Below, piece by piece: positions 26,070 through 35,073 of a stretch of DNA of 64,000 bases. Each line of letters opens with the position of its first letter. The stretch's first letter is position 1. The notes under the pieces were generated by a model. The model made no database searches. It worked only from the letters and a program-made list of their open reading frames with translations, and had not been told where the DNA came from. The stretch lies in assembly GCA_966211965.1 (NCBI GenBank), contig CBIHON010000027.1:9126-73125 (forward strand), in the 5' to 3' direction. The DNA is from CBIHON01 sp966211965 (GTDB taxonomy: Bacteria; Pseudomonadota; Gammaproteobacteria; Burkholderiales; Burkholderiaceae_D). The position numbers were made by a program, and so were the translations under genes.

Positions 26070-27299
26070 ATGCAAACCAATCTCGCTGATTTCATCAAGA
26101 ACACCCGCGAAGGCGAAGAGGCCGACGCCATCCTGCGCAAGTGCGTGCACTGCGGTTTCTGCACTGCGACCTGTCCGACCTATCAATTGCTGGGGGACGA
26201 GCTCGACGGTCCGCGCGGACGCATCTACCTGATGAAGCAAGTTCTCGAAGGCAAGCAAGTCAGCGCCAAGACGCAGTCGCACCTGGACCGCTGCCTGACT
26301 TGCCGTAATTGCGAATCGACTTGTCCTTCCGGTGTGCAATACGGCCGCCTGATCGATATCGGCCGCAAGATTGTCGAAGACCGCGTGCCGCGTCCGCTGC
26401 CGCAGCGCATTCTGCGCACTGCGCTGAAGGAAGCATTGCCGCGCAAATGGCTGTTCACGCCGGCGATGAAGGCGGGGCAGTTGATGCGGCCCTTGTTGCC
26501 CAAGGCGCTGAAAAACAAGATTCCCGCCAAGCGGGATGCCGGTCCATGGCCGACCATGCAACACGCGCGCAAGATGCTGCTGTTGGAGGGCTGCGTGCAA
26601 CCCGCGATGGCGCCCAGCATCAATGCGGCCACGGCGCGCGTGCTCGATGCGCTCGGCGTGCAATTGATCGTTGCGTCCGGCGCCGGCTGCTGCGGCGCGA
26701 TCCGCTACCACCTGAACGATCAGGACGGCGGGCTGGACGATATGCGGCGCAATATCGATGCATGGTGGCCGCATGTCGAAGCCGGCGCCGAAGCGATCGC
26801 CATGACCGCTTCGGGTTGCGGCGTAACGGTCAAGGAATATGGACATCTGCTGGCGTACGACACAGCGTATGCGGCAAAGGCTGAACGGATTTCAGGATTG
26901 GCCAAGGACCTCAGCGAGATCTTGCCGGCGTTCGAAGCACAGCTGCAAAACAAGCTGTGCAGGAAAATAAAAAAACGCGTGGCCTGGCATCCGCCTTGCA
27001 CCTTGCAGCACGGCCAGCAAATCCGTGGCAAGGTCGAAGGCCTGCTGCGTGCCCTAGGTGTCGACGTGCAGTTGTGCGCCGACAGCCATCTGTGCTGCGG
27101 CTCGGCCGGCACCTACTCGGTGCTGCAACCGGAGCTGTCGTACCAATTGCGCGACAACAAGCTGACGAATTTGTCGGCGACCAAGTCGGAGATGATCGTG
27201 TCGGCCAACATCGGTTGCCTGGCGCATTTGCAGTCGGGCACAGAGACGCCGGTCAGGCATTGGATCGAGTTGATTGATGCCGCACTGGCAACCGCATGA
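26070..27299 (+). CDS. glcF: Glycolate oxidase iron-sulfur subunit GlcF
   Basis: A 409-residue iron-sulfur subunit that passes electrons from GlcDE to the quinone pool. Two ferredoxin-like [4Fe-4S] motifs lie at the N-terminus (CVHCGFCTATCP and CLTCRNCESTCP), followed by two CCG domains (SGAGCCGA and ADSHLCCGSAGTY). It is last in the glcDEF group; a large palindromic repeat begins three bases after the stop and may terminate or stabilise the transcript. Confidence 0.95.
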   Translation: MQTNLADFIKNTREGEEADAILRKCVHCGFCTATCPTYQLLGDELDGPRGRIYLMKQVLEGKQVSAKTQSHLDRCLTCRNCESTCPSGVQYGRLIDIGRKIVEDRVPRPLPQRILRTALKEALPRKWLFTPAMKAGQLMRPLLPKALKNKIPAKRDAGPWPTMQHARKMLLLEGCVQPAMAPSINAATARVLDALGVQLIVASGAGCCGAIRYHLNDQDGGLDDMRRNIDAWWPHVEAGAEAIAMTASGCGVTVKEYGHLLAYDTAYAAKAERISGLAKDLSEILPAFEAQLQNKLCRKIKKRVAWHPPCTLQHGQQIRGKVEGLLRALGVDVQLCADSHLCCGSAGTYSVLQPELSYQLRDNKLTNLSATKSEMIVSANIGCLAHLQSGTETPVRHWIELIDAALATA

Positions 27300-27301
27300 A
27301 T

Positions 27302-27375
27302 GTAAGTCGGAAAAGCGCAGCGCCTTCCGACAATCGGCCGTCGGTGTCGGAAGGCGCTGCGCTTTTCCGACCTAC
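27302..27375. repeat. REP-like palindrome, copy 1
   Basis: A 26-bp perfect stem (27307-27332 with 27345-27370) plus five outer pairs with one mismatch, loop of 12 bases. The core TCGGAAAAGCGCAGCGCC is shared with the copy at 38458-38531. It follows glcF by two bases and faces the convergent glutathione peroxidase gene, so it could act as a transcript end for glcF. Confidence 0.8.
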
Positions 27376-27458
27376 GAACTGATGGAACTCTAAATTGAGT
27401 TGGCTGATTGTTGCGTTGGTAATATGTTGGTTTTCTGCGCCGGAGCACAGAAATCTCA

Positions 27459-27944
27459 TCACTCAGCCAACAACTTTTCAATATCCCCCATCAATTCCTT
27501 GGGCTCGGTCTGCGGCGCATAACGTTTGTAAACCGTGCCGTCTTTTTTCACCAGGAACTTGGTGAAATTCCACTTGATCGCCTCGCTCCTCATCAGTCCT
27601 GGCGCCTCGCTTTTGAGATGCTGGAACAGCGGATGCGCGTCTGCGCCATTGACGTCGATCTTGGAAAACAGCGGAAACGTCACGCCGTAATTCTTCTCGC
27701 AGAAAGCGCTGATTTCCGCTTCGTCTCCCGGCTCCTGTCCACCGAATTGGTTGCAGGGAAAGCCCAGCACTTCAACACCCTTGTTCTTGAATTGCTGATA
27801 CACAGCTTCCAAACCCTTGTACTGCGGCGTGAAGCCGCAATTGCTGGCAGTGTTGACGATCAATAGCACCTTGCCCTTGTATTTCTTCAGGTCGACGGCC
27901 TGGCCGCCGATGTCGTCAACCTTGAAGTCGTATACCTTCGTCAT
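27459..27944 (-). CDS. Glutathione peroxidase family protein (BtuE/GPX-like)
   Basis: A 161-residue thiol peroxidase that reduces hydrogen or organic peroxides. The peroxidatic Cys lies in NTASNCGFTPQ (about residue 36), with Gln in FPCNQFGGQEP and Trp/Asn in KWNFTKFLV completing the catalytic tetrad; Cys replaces selenocysteine. In bacteria such enzymes usually use thioredoxin rather than glutathione. Its ATG overlaps the pilU stop by four bases (ATGA), so it is translationally coupled to a pilus retraction gene, an unexpected partner. Confidence 0.92.
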   Translation of the reverse strand: MTKVYDFKVDDIGGQAVDLKKYKGKVLLIVNTASNCGFTPQYKGLEAVYQQFKNKGVEVLGFPCNQFGGQEPGDEAEISAFCEKNYGVTFPLFSKIDVNGADAHPLFQHLKSEAPGLMRSEAIKWNFTKFLVKKDGTVYKRYAPQTEPKELMGDIEKLLAE

Positions 27945-29077
27945 ACGATGCCCAGGTGTTCGGTGCCCTTGCTCAGATCGCGACCTTTGGCTTCCTTGCC
28001 GCGCAGCTTGATCGCCAGACGCAGGTCGTTGATCGAGTCGGCGTTGCGCAGCGCATCTTCATAGGAAATCTTATCGGCTTCATACAAATCGAACAGCGCC
28101 TGGTCGAAGGTCTGCATGCCGAGTTCGCGCGACTTTTTCATGATCTCCTTGATCTCGTGCACGTCACCTTTGAAAATCAGGTCGGAAATGAGCGGCGAGT
28201 TCAACATGACCTCGACCGCCACGCAGCGGCCCTTGGTGTCGCGCAAGGGGATCAGGCGTTGCGAGATCATGCCTTTCAGGTTCAGCGACAGGTCCATCAA
28301 AAGCTGCTGGCGTCGTTCGTCCGGGAAGAAGTTGATGATGCGGTCCAGCGCCTGATTCGAGCTGTTGGCGTGCAGGGTGGCCAGGCACAGGTGGCCGGTT
28401 TCGGCGAAGGCGATCGCAAAGTCCATTGTTTCGCGGTCGCGGATTTCACCGATCAGGATCACGTCGGGCGCCTGACGCAGCGCATTCTTCAGGGCGGTGC
28501 TCCAGTCCGCGGTATCGACGCCGATGTCGCGCTGGGTGACGATGCAGTTCTTGTGAGGATGGACGTATTCGACCGGATCCTCCACCGTGATGATGTGGCC
28601 GAAGCTGTTTTCGTTGCGATGGCCGATCATCGCCGCCAGCGTCGTGGATTTGCCGGAACCGGTGGCGCCGACCATGATCACCAGGCCGCGCTTGGTCATC
28701 GCGATTTCCTTGAGGACCGGCGGCACGCCCAGATCTTCCAGCTTGGGAATCGCGGTGGTGATGGTCCGCAGCACCAGGCCGACCCGTCCCTGCTGCACGA
28801 ATGCCGAGACGCGGAAGCGGCCCAGGTCGCCGGGGCTGATCGCGAAGTTGCATTCCTTGTTGGCTTCGAATTCGGCCGACTGCTTGTCGTTCATGATGGC
28901 GCGCGCCAGCTCGACCGTGTGGGTCGCCGTCAGCGGCTGGTTCGACACCGGCGTCATCTTGCCGTCGATCTTGAAGGCGGGCGGAAAGTCCGAGGTGATG
29001 AACAGGTCTGAACCGTTCTTGCTGAGCATCAGGCGCAGCAGGTCGTGCATGAATTTCGTGGCTTGATCGCGTTCCAT
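27941..29077 (-). CDS. pilU: Type IV pilus retraction ATPase PilU
   Basis: A 378-residue hexameric AAA-type ATPase, the accessory retraction motor of type IV pili. Walker A is GATGSGKSTTLAAM (near residue 135); the Asp box and His box of PilT-family ATPases are also present (GEIRDRETMDFAIAFAETGHL). The N-terminus MERDQATKFMHDLLRLM and the longer C-terminus distinguish it from PilT. It lies 33 bases downstream of pilT, the normal order. Confidence 0.94.
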   Translation of the reverse strand: MERDQATKFMHDLLRLMLSKNGSDLFITSDFPPAFKIDGKMTPVSNQPLTATHTVELARAIMNDKQSAEFEANKECNFAISPGDLGRFRVSAFVQQGRVGLVLRTITTAIPKLEDLGVPPVLKEIAMTKRGLVIMVGATGSGKSTTLAAMIGHRNENSFGHIITVEDPVEYVHPHKNCIVTQRDIGVDTADWSTALKNALRQAPDVILIGEIRDRETMDFAIAFAETGHLCLATLHANSSNQALDRIINFFPDERRQQLLMDLSLNLKGMISQRLIPLRDTKGRCVAVEVMLNSPLISDLIFKGDVHEIKEIMKKSRELGMQTFDQALFDLYEADKISYEDALRNADSINDLRLAIKLRGKEAKGRDLSKGTEHLGIV

Positions 29078-29110
29078 GATGATTCCTTGAAGGCCTTGAA
29101 AACTTGAAGT

Positions 29111-30154
29111 TTAACCCGGGAAGTTTTCCGGGGTCTTGGCCGCCGCGCGTGCAGCGGAAGTCGAAATGATATTGCGTTTGACCAGTTCGGTCAGGTTGCT
29201 GTCCAGTGTCTGCATGCCCATGCTGGCGCCGGTCTGGATCGCAGAATACATCTGTGCGATTTTCGCTTCGCGGATCAGGTTGCGGATCGCCGGGGTGCCG
29301 ACCATGATCTCGTGCGCGGCGACCCGGCCGCCGCCGTCCTTGGTCTTGAGCAGGGTTTGCGAAATCACCGCCTGCAGCGATTCCGACAGCATCGCGCGCA
29401 CCATTTCCTTTTCATCGCCGGGGAAGACGTCGATGATACGGTCGATGGTCTTGGCGGCGGAAGAGGTGTGCAGGGTGCCGAACACCAGGTGGCCGGTTTC
29501 GGCGGCGGACAGCGCCAGGCGGATCGTTTCCAGATCGCGCAACTCGCCGACCAGGATCACGTCGGGGTCTTCGCGCAGGGCCGAACGCAGCGCGGCGCTG
29601 AAGGAGTGGGTATGCGGCCCGACTTCACGCTGGTTGATCAGGCATTTCTTGGAGTCGTGCACGAATTCGATCGGGTCCTCGATGGTCAGGATGTGAGCGT
29701 ATTCGTTTTCATTGACGTGATTGACCATCGCCGCCAGCGTGGTCGATTTGCCGGAGCCGGTCGGGCCGGTCACCAGCACCAGGCCGCGCGGCTTGAGCGA
29801 CAGGTCGGCAAAGATGCGCGGGGCATTGAGCTGTTCCAGACTCAGGATCTTGGAGGGAATGGTCCGCAGCACGGCCGCCGCGCCGCGATCCTGGTTGAAG
29901 GCGTTCACACGAAAGCGCGCCAGGCCCGGGATCGCAAACGAAAAGTCGCACTCGAGTTTTTCTTCGTAGGCCTTGCGCTGGCCGTCATTCATGATGTCGT
30001 ACACCATGCCGTGCACGTCCTTGTGTTCCAGCGGCGGCAGGTTGATGCGGCGCACGTCGCCGTGCACGCGGATCATGGGCGGCAGGCCTGCGGACAAGTG
30101 CAAGTCGGAGGCGTTATTCTTGACCGAGAAAGCGAGAAGTTCGGAAATGTCCAT
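29111..30154 (-). CDS. pilT: Type IV pilus twitching motility ATPase PilT
   Basis: A 347-residue retraction ATPase that depolymerises type IV pili for twitching motility and DNA uptake. Walker A is GPTGSGKSTTLAAMV (near residue 130), followed by the Asp box (TIEDPIEFVH), Walker B (DPDVILVGELRDLETI) and His box (AETGHLVFGTLHT). The PilT-specific AIRNLIREAK segment lies near the C-terminus. It is divergent from yggS across 111 bases, the usual Burkholderiales arrangement. Confidence 0.96.
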   Translation of the reverse strand: MDISELLAFSVKNNASDLHLSAGLPPMIRVHGDVRRINLPPLEHKDVHGMVYDIMNDGQRKAYEEKLECDFSFAIPGLARFRVNAFNQDRGAAAVLRTIPSKILSLEQLNAPRIFADLSLKPRGLVLVTGPTGSGKSTTLAAMVNHVNENEYAHILTIEDPIEFVHDSKKCLINQREVGPHTHSFSAALRSALREDPDVILVGELRDLETIRLALSAAETGHLVFGTLHTSSAAKTIDRIIDVFPGDEKEMVRAMLSESLQAVISQTLLKTKDGGGRVAAHEIMVGTPAIRNLIREAKIAQMYSAIQTGASMGMQTLDSNLTELVKRNIISTSAARAAAKTPENFPG

Positions 30155-30265
30155 TTATAATCCCTGAGCCTGCGTGGAAGAGATGAGCTCGCACGGTGCA
30201 TGTCCCGCCAATGAGGCGAACGGCTCCGGCGAGACCTGCAAAACATTACGTAAAGTAACCTGATT

Positions 30266-30967
30266 ATGTCCGTTATTCCCCAGAACTTGCAAGCAGTCCA
30301 TGCGCGCATTGACGCCGCCGCGCAAGCCGCGTCGCGCGACCCGCATAGTATCAAGCTGCTGGCTGTTTCCAAGACCTTCGGCGCGGATGCCGTGATCGAG
30401 GCTGCATTGGCCGGCCAAGCCGCCTTCGGCGAGAACTATTTGCAAGAAGCGCTTGACAAGATGGCAAGCGTGCGGGCCGCGAAGCCGGAACTTGCGCTGG
30501 AGTGGCATTTCATCGGCCCGATCCAGAGCAACAAAACCCGCCCCATCGCCGAGCATTTCGACTGGGTGCATTCGGTCGAGCGGGAAAAAATCGCGCTGCG
30601 CCTGTCCGAGCAGCGTCCCGCGCATTTGCCGCCCTTGAATGTCTGCCTGCAGATCAACATCAGCGGCGAGGCCAGCAAGAGCGGCGCGACGCCGGATGAG
30701 GCGATTGCCCTGGCGTCCGTGATCGCCGCAATGCCGCGCCTTAAGCTGCGCGGCTTGATGGCGATTCCGGAACCGGCCGGGAGCTTCGAGCAGCAGCGCG
30801 CGCCGTTCCGGCAAATGCGCGAGTTGTTTGAACGTCTGAGAGCGCAAGGGCTGGATCTGGATACGCTGTCGATGGGCATGTCGGCCGATATGGATGCGGC
30901 GATCGCGGAGGGCGCCACCGTCGTCCGGGTGGGAACGGCAATTTTCGGAAAGCGGCACTATACGTAA
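30266..30967 (+). CDS. PLP homeostasis protein, YggS/PROSC family
   Basis: A 233-residue PLP-binding protein with no known enzymatic activity that controls vitamin B6 and amino-acid balance. The PLP lysine is in LLAVSKTFGAD (about residue 36); GENYLQEALDKM, WHFIGPIQSNKTR, and LSMGMSADMDAAI are family signatures. It precedes proC by 65 bases; this pairing is widespread. Confidence 0.95.
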   Translation: MSVIPQNLQAVHARIDAAAQAASRDPHSIKLLAVSKTFGADAVIEAALAGQAAFGENYLQEALDKMASVRAAKPELALEWHFIGPIQSNKTRPIAEHFDWVHSVEREKIALRLSEQRPAHLPPLNVCLQINISGEASKSGATPDEAIALASVIAAMPRLKLRGLMAIPEPAGSFEQQRAPFRQMRELFERLRAQGLDLDTLSMGMSADMDAAIAEGATVVRVGTAIFGKRHYT

Positions 30968-31032
30968 CATGCACTGTACGCACGAACGCGGCACGGCAAC
31001 CGGCACAATCTCTTTTGTTTAATGGAATCCCA

Positions 31033-31857
31033 ATGAACAGTAACTTGAAAATCAGCTTCATCGGCGGCGGCAATATGGCCAGCGCGCTCATCGGCGGCTT
31101 GGCCGGCACCCTTACTGCCGGCGAGAATATCCACGTGGTCGACTTGAATGCCGATGCCTTGAGCAAGCTGGCGCAGCAGTTCGGCGTCAGCACCGCACAA
31201 CAGATCGATGCTGCCCTGGCGCGAAGCGACGTGATCGTGCTTGCGGTCAAGCCGCAGCAGATGAAAGAGGTGGTCGCGCAATTGCGGCCGCACCTGTCGT
31301 CGCAACTGGTGTTGTCGATCGCGGCCGGTATCCGCGCGGTCGATTTGTCGCGTTGGCTGAACGGCCATACGGCAATCGTGCGCACCATGCCGAATACGCC
31401 GGCCTTGATCGGGAAGGGCATCACCGGCATGGTAGCGATGGCCGGGGTGTCGCAGGCACAGCGTGAAGCCGCCGACGCCATCATGCGCGCGGTCGGCGCC
31501 ACGGTCTGGCTGAGCGATGAAGCGCTGATCGATCCCGTCACGGCGGTGTCGGGCAGCGGGCCGGCCTATGTCTTCTATTTCATCGAAGCGATGCAGCAGG
31601 CGGCCCAGGAGATGGGCTTGAGCACGGAGCAGGGCAATGAATTGGCGATCGCGACTTTTGTCGGCGCCTCGCAATTGGCCGCGCAGTCGCCGGACCCGGT
31701 TTCCGTGCTGCGCGAACGCGTGACCTCGAAGGGCGGGACGACGTATGCAGCCTTGACCAGCATGGAGGAAAGTGGGGTCAAGGACGCTATCGTACGTGCC
31801 TTGAAGGCTGCTGCAGCGCGCGGGAAAGATCTGGGCGAGGAGTTTGGACGGGATTGA
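31033..31857 (+). CDS. proC: Pyrroline-5-carboxylate reductase
   Basis: Reduces 1-pyrroline-5-carboxylate to L-proline with NAD(P)H, last step of proline synthesis. The 274-residue protein starts with a Rossmann fold (KISFIGGGNMASALIGGL) and has the C-terminal signature VSGSGPAYVFYFIEAM and RERVTSKGGTTYAAL. The ATG at 31033 follows a GGAA Shine-Dalgarno-like stretch; an extended frame from 31015 is less likely. It is downstream of yggS. Confidence 0.96.
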   Translation: MNSNLKISFIGGGNMASALIGGLAGTLTAGENIHVVDLNADALSKLAQQFGVSTAQQIDAALARSDVIVLAVKPQQMKEVVAQLRPHLSSQLVLSIAAGIRAVDLSRWLNGHTAIVRTMPNTPALIGKGITGMVAMAGVSQAQREAADAIMRAVGATVWLSDEALIDPVTAVSGSGPAYVFYFIEAMQQAAQEMGLSTEQGNELAIATFVGASQLAAQSPDPVSVLRERVTSKGGTTYAALTSMEESGVKDAIVRALKAAAARGKDLGEEFGRD

Positions 31858-31910
31858 GACTAGGGCAGGCTCTGAGTCAACGTGCCGCTCAATCTGGATT
31901 GGGCCAGGAG

Positions 31911-31965
31911 TAGGGCGGGGGCAACCCGCGCTGTTTTTGCTTCCGCGCGGGTTGCCCCCACCCTA
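31911..31965. repeat. Large palindrome downstream of proC
   Basis: TAGGGCGGGGGCAACCCGCG (plus C) pairs with 31945-31965 over 21 bp with one mismatch; the loop is 13 bases and contains TTTTT. It lies about 50 bases after the proC stop and may act as its transcript end, or be a dispersed repeat. Confidence 0.65.
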
Positions 31966-32010
31966 TCTGAATCCGGAAACTGAAGCGTGTCGGACCATTG
32001 GCCCAGGTGC

Positions 32011-32598
32011 TTATTCTTCGTCGCTCTCCATGTCGACATTCCAGCTTTCCCAACGCAAAAATTTGTTGCCGTCAAAATGCATGTCAAATCCATGCTCATA
32101 ATCCCATTTGGCGGTCATATGCACATACCAATGGTTTCCTTGCGGCTTATCGTCGATCCGGATGTTTTTGAAGGAAACATATTTGAAAATATTCTCGGAT
32201 TTTGAATAGTCTTTGCCGCCGATTTTCTCTTGGTATTTCAGTGCGATCTGACGCAAATGCGGTTCGACTTCGGTGTTCAGGAAAGCTGGAGGCAAGCCCT
32301 TGAGAATTTTTACAATGCCGGTTTGGCGGGGCGTAAGCGTTTGCTTTTTACCGTCGCGTTTGATCCAAAGGTGAATGGGCGCGGGAAAGAAAAATTGAGG
32401 TTTGGGCGTTGCTTCGAAATACTCGCTATCAGGAGCGTCGGACTGGAATCGAATATCTTCAACCGATACTTGCAACGGCGTGTGCCGAGCGATGGCGCCG
32501 GCGCTGTTGCTTTGCGCATGTCCGGGCGCAGGCCAAGCGGAGCAGGCCGCAAAAAAGCCGACGCTCCACAACAGCAGGGTAAATTGTCTTGATTGCAT
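32011..32598 (-). CDS. Exported protein of unknown function
   Basis: A 195-residue protein I do not assign to a family. It has a Sec signal peptide (MQSRQFTLLLWSVGFFAACS, cleavage probably after GHAQ near residue 29). The mature part has basic and aromatic patches (PKPQFFFPAPIHLWIK, HWYVHMTAKWDYEHGFDMHF) and an acidic end (MESDEE). The ATG at 32598 was chosen because it makes a clean signal peptide; the frame extends 13 codons further up. It lies between proC and ubiA and faces proC. Periplasmic location is inferred. Confidence 0.72.
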   Translation of the reverse strand: MQSRQFTLLLWSVGFFAACSAWPAPGHAQSNSAGAIARHTPLQVSVEDIRFQSDAPDSEYFEATPKPQFFFPAPIHLWIKRDGKKQTLTPRQTGIVKILKGLPPAFLNTEVEPHLRQIALKYQEKIGGKDYSKSENIFKYVSFKNIRIDDKPQGNHWYVHMTAKWDYEHGFDMHFDGNKFLRWESWNVDMESDEE

Positions 32599-32670
32599 GT
32601 TAATCCGTTTGGAGAGTTGCAAATAAAATTGGCGCACTCAAGGGGCGTGCAGGATTGATTTCATCGGCGG

Positions 32671-33525
32671 TCAGCGCAACGCATAGTCCAGCGCAATCCC
32701 CCCGAACACCGCCGCCCCCAGCCAATTGTTATGCCGGAACGCCGCAAAGCAACGCATACGGTCACGTTCGCGAATCAGCGTGTAGTGATACAAGGCGCAG
32801 CCCGCCGCCACCGCCAGTCCCGCTGCGAACCAGAGCCGCAAACCGAAATGCCAGCCTACCGTCAGCGTGACCGCAAACGTGATCGCATAGCACAGCATCA
32901 CCGCCGCGACGTCGTAGCTGCCGAACGTGATCGCCGAAGTCTTGATGCCGATTTTCAAATCGTCGTCGCGGTCGACCATCGCATACTCGGTGTCATAAGC
33001 CACTGCCCAGAATATATTGCCGATCAAGAGCAGCCAGGCCGCTGTGGGCACCGTGTCCTGCACTGCCGCAAAAGCCATCGGGATGCCGAAGCCGAAGGCG
33101 ATGCCGAGATAGGCCTGGGGAATCGCAAAGAAGCGTTTGAAATACGGATAGCTGGCGGCGATCAAGACCGCCGCCACCGATAGCTGCTTGGTCAATCCGT
33201 TGAGCGGAGTGATCAACGCGAAGGACAGCAAAGCCAGCACGGCGGCTACCATCACCGCTTCCCACGCAGCGATCTTGCCGCTGGTGAGCGGGCGCTCCGC
33301 CGTACGCTTGACGTGCTTGTCGAAATCGCGGTCGGCAAAATCATTGATTGCGCAGCCGGCCGAGCGCATCATTGCCGTACCCAGCGTAAAAATCACGAGC
33401 AGCCGCCAGTCCGGTTTGCCGTTCGAGGCCAGCCACAAGGCCGATAGCGTCGGCCATAGCAAGAGCAGGATGCCGATAGGCTTGTCGAGGCGGACCAAAC
33501 GGATATAGAGTTGGAGTCGGTTCAT
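32671..33525 (-). CDS. ubiA: 4-hydroxybenzoate octaprenyltransferase
   Basis: Membrane prenyltransferase attaching the polyprenyl chain to 4-hydroxybenzoate in ubiquinone biosynthesis. It has 284 residues and about eight to nine membrane helices. The two Asp-rich motifs are NDFADRDFDKHVKRTAERP (near residue 72) and DTEYAMVDRDDDLKIG (near 190). The start is ATG 33525 (MNRLQLYIRLVRLDKPIG); an extension to 33546 adds seven residues. It is divergent from the ugp operon. Confidence 0.95.
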   Translation of the reverse strand: MNRLQLYIRLVRLDKPIGILLLLWPTLSALWLASNGKPDWRLLVIFTLGTAMMRSAGCAINDFADRDFDKHVKRTAERPLTSGKIAAWEAVMVAAVLALLSFALITPLNGLTKQLSVAAVLIAASYPYFKRFFAIPQAYLGIAFGFGIPMAFAAVQDTVPTAAWLLLIGNIFWAVAYDTEYAMVDRDDDLKIGIKTSAITFGSYDVAAVMLCYAITFAVTLTVGWHFGLRLWFAAGLAVAAGCALYHYTLIRERDRMRCFAAFRHNNWLGAAVFGGIALDYALR

Positions 33526-33642
33526 GGCGGAGAATCGATATTGCACTGCAAAACCGAATTATAAGCGGCGCCGGCCTTGCTTAAGCTATCGTAACGGCCA
33601 TGGCGAAATGCCGCCGCCGGACTATGAAAGCGTCATGGCGCC

Positions 33643-33690
33643 CTCGCTCTGCGCCCCTCTCCCGCTCGCGGGAGAGGGGCGCAGAGCGAG
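33643..33690. repeat. 23-bp perfect-stem palindrome upstream of ugpB
   Basis: Bases 33643-33665 are exactly complementary to 33668-33690, leaving two bases at the centre. The core CCTCTCCCG / CGGGAGAGG is shared with the repeat at the end of queA (42760-42781). It lies between ubiA and ugpB, just upstream of the CTGTCAC repeats. Confidence 0.85.
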
Positions 33691-33701
33691 TCGTTGCCCG
33701 A

Positions 33702-33725
33702 CTGTCACGGTAATGCTGCTGTCAC
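33702..33725 (+). promoter_or_regulatory. Two CTGTCAC direct repeats upstream of ugpB (possible PhoB site)
   Basis: CTGTCAC occurs at 33702-33708 and again at 33719-33725, about 40-60 bases before the ugpB start. CTGTCA is the half-site of the enterobacterial Pho box, and ugp is phosphate-regulated in E. coli, but the 17-base period differs from the canonical 11 bases, so assignment to PhoB is tentative. Confidence 0.35.
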
Positions 33726-33762
33726 CTGGGGCCGATACTCTACAAATTTTCAGGAGATTTCC

Positions 33763-35073
33763 ATGAAATTGAATCTGAAAGTCTTTGCGGCCGGTGGTTT
33801 GCTGGCGATGATGGCCGCTTCGGCCCACGCGGTTACCGAAATCGCCTGGTGGCATTCGATGACCGGCGCGCTTGGCGAGCGTGTGGCGGGCCTGGCCGAG
33901 CAGTTCAACAAGAGCCAGTCCGAGTACAAGGTCAATGCGATCTACAAGGGCAGCTACGACGAAGCGATGGCTGCGGCGATTGCCGCCTACCGCGCCGGAA
34001 ACGCGCCGAACGTGCTGCAAGTGTTCGACGTCGGCACCGCCACCATGATGTATTCCAAGGGCGCGGTGACGCCGGTCTCGGAGGTGATGAAATTGGCCGG
34101 CGAAAAATTCGATCCGTCGCAGTACGTGCCGGCGGTCGCGGGCTACTACACCTCGCCGAAGGGCGAGATGGTGTCCTTCCCGTTCAATAGCTCAACCACC
34201 GTGTTCTACTACAACAAGGACATGTTTGCGAAAGCCGGCCTGGACCCGAACAAGGCGCCTGCCACCTGGCAGGAATTGCTGGCCGCAGCCGCCAAACTGA
34301 AAGCCAACGGCGAAAAGTGCGCCTACACCTCGGGCTGGCAATCCTGGGTCCACCTGGAAAATTTCTCGGCCTGGCATAACGTTGAATTCGCCTCGAAGAA
34401 CAATGGTTTCGGCGGCCTGGATGCACGCTTGAAATTCAACAGCCCCCTGCACGTCAAGCATATCGAAAACATCGCGAACTGGGCCAAGCAGGGTTACTTC
34501 ACCTATGCCGGACGCAAGGCTGAACCGGAAGCGAAGTTCTATTCCGGCGAATGCGCGATGCTGACCTCATCCAGCGCGGCATACGGCAGCATCGTAAAAA
34601 ATGCGAAATTCAAGTTCGCCGTGGCGGCTTTGCCTTACTACAGCGATGTGCCGGGCGCGCCGCAAAACACCATCATCGGCGGCGCCTCGCTCTGGGCGAT
34701 GAGCGGCAAGAAGAGCAATGAATACAAGGCCGTCGCCAAGCTCTTCAAATTCCTGTCGCAACCGGAAGTGCAGGCGAAATGGCATCAGGAGACCGGCTAC
34801 TTGCCGATCACGATGGCGGCCTACGAGATCACCAGGAAATCCGGCTTCTATGAAAAGAATCCGGGCACCGATGTGTCGGTGCAGCAGATGATCGTGAAGA
34901 CCACCAGCAAATCGCGCGGCATCCGGCTCGGCAGCTTTGTGCAAATCCGCACCATCATCGATGAGGAATTGGAGAATGTCTGGACCGGCAAGAAAGGGGC
35001 GAAAGAGGCGCTGGATACGGCGGTCAAGCGTGGCGACGACTTGTTGATGAAGTTCGAGAACGCAAATAAATAG
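33763..35073 (+). CDS. ugpB: sn-Glycerol-3-phosphate ABC transporter, substrate-binding protein
   Basis: A 436-residue periplasmic binding protein for sn-glycerol-3-phosphate and its diesters. A signal peptide (MKLNLKVFAAGGLLAMMAAS, cleavage after AHA near residue 23) precedes a mature N-terminus VTEIAWWHSMTGALGERV, typical of UgpB. CAGGAG precedes the ATG at 33763. The stop codon TAG lies inside a 16-bp hairpin that separates it from ugpA. Confidence 0.95.
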   Translation: MKLNLKVFAAGGLLAMMAASAHAVTEIAWWHSMTGALGERVAGLAEQFNKSQSEYKVNAIYKGSYDEAMAAAIAAYRAGNAPNVLQVFDVGTATMMYSKGAVTPVSEVMKLAGEKFDPSQYVPAVAGYYTSPKGEMVSFPFNSSTTVFYYNKDMFAKAGLDPNKAPATWQELLAAAAKLKANGEKCAYTSGWQSWVHLENFSAWHNVEFASKNNGFGGLDARLKFNSPLHVKHIENIANWAKQGYFTYAGRKAEPEAKFYSGECAMLTSSSAAYGSIVKNAKFKFAVAALPYYSDVPGAPQNTIIGGASLWAMSGKKSNEYKAVAKLFKFLSQPEVQAKWHQETGYLPITMAAYEITRKSGFYEKNPGTDVSVQQMIVKTTSKSRGIRLGSFVQIRTIIDEELENVWTGKKGAKEALDTAVKRGDDLLMKFENANK

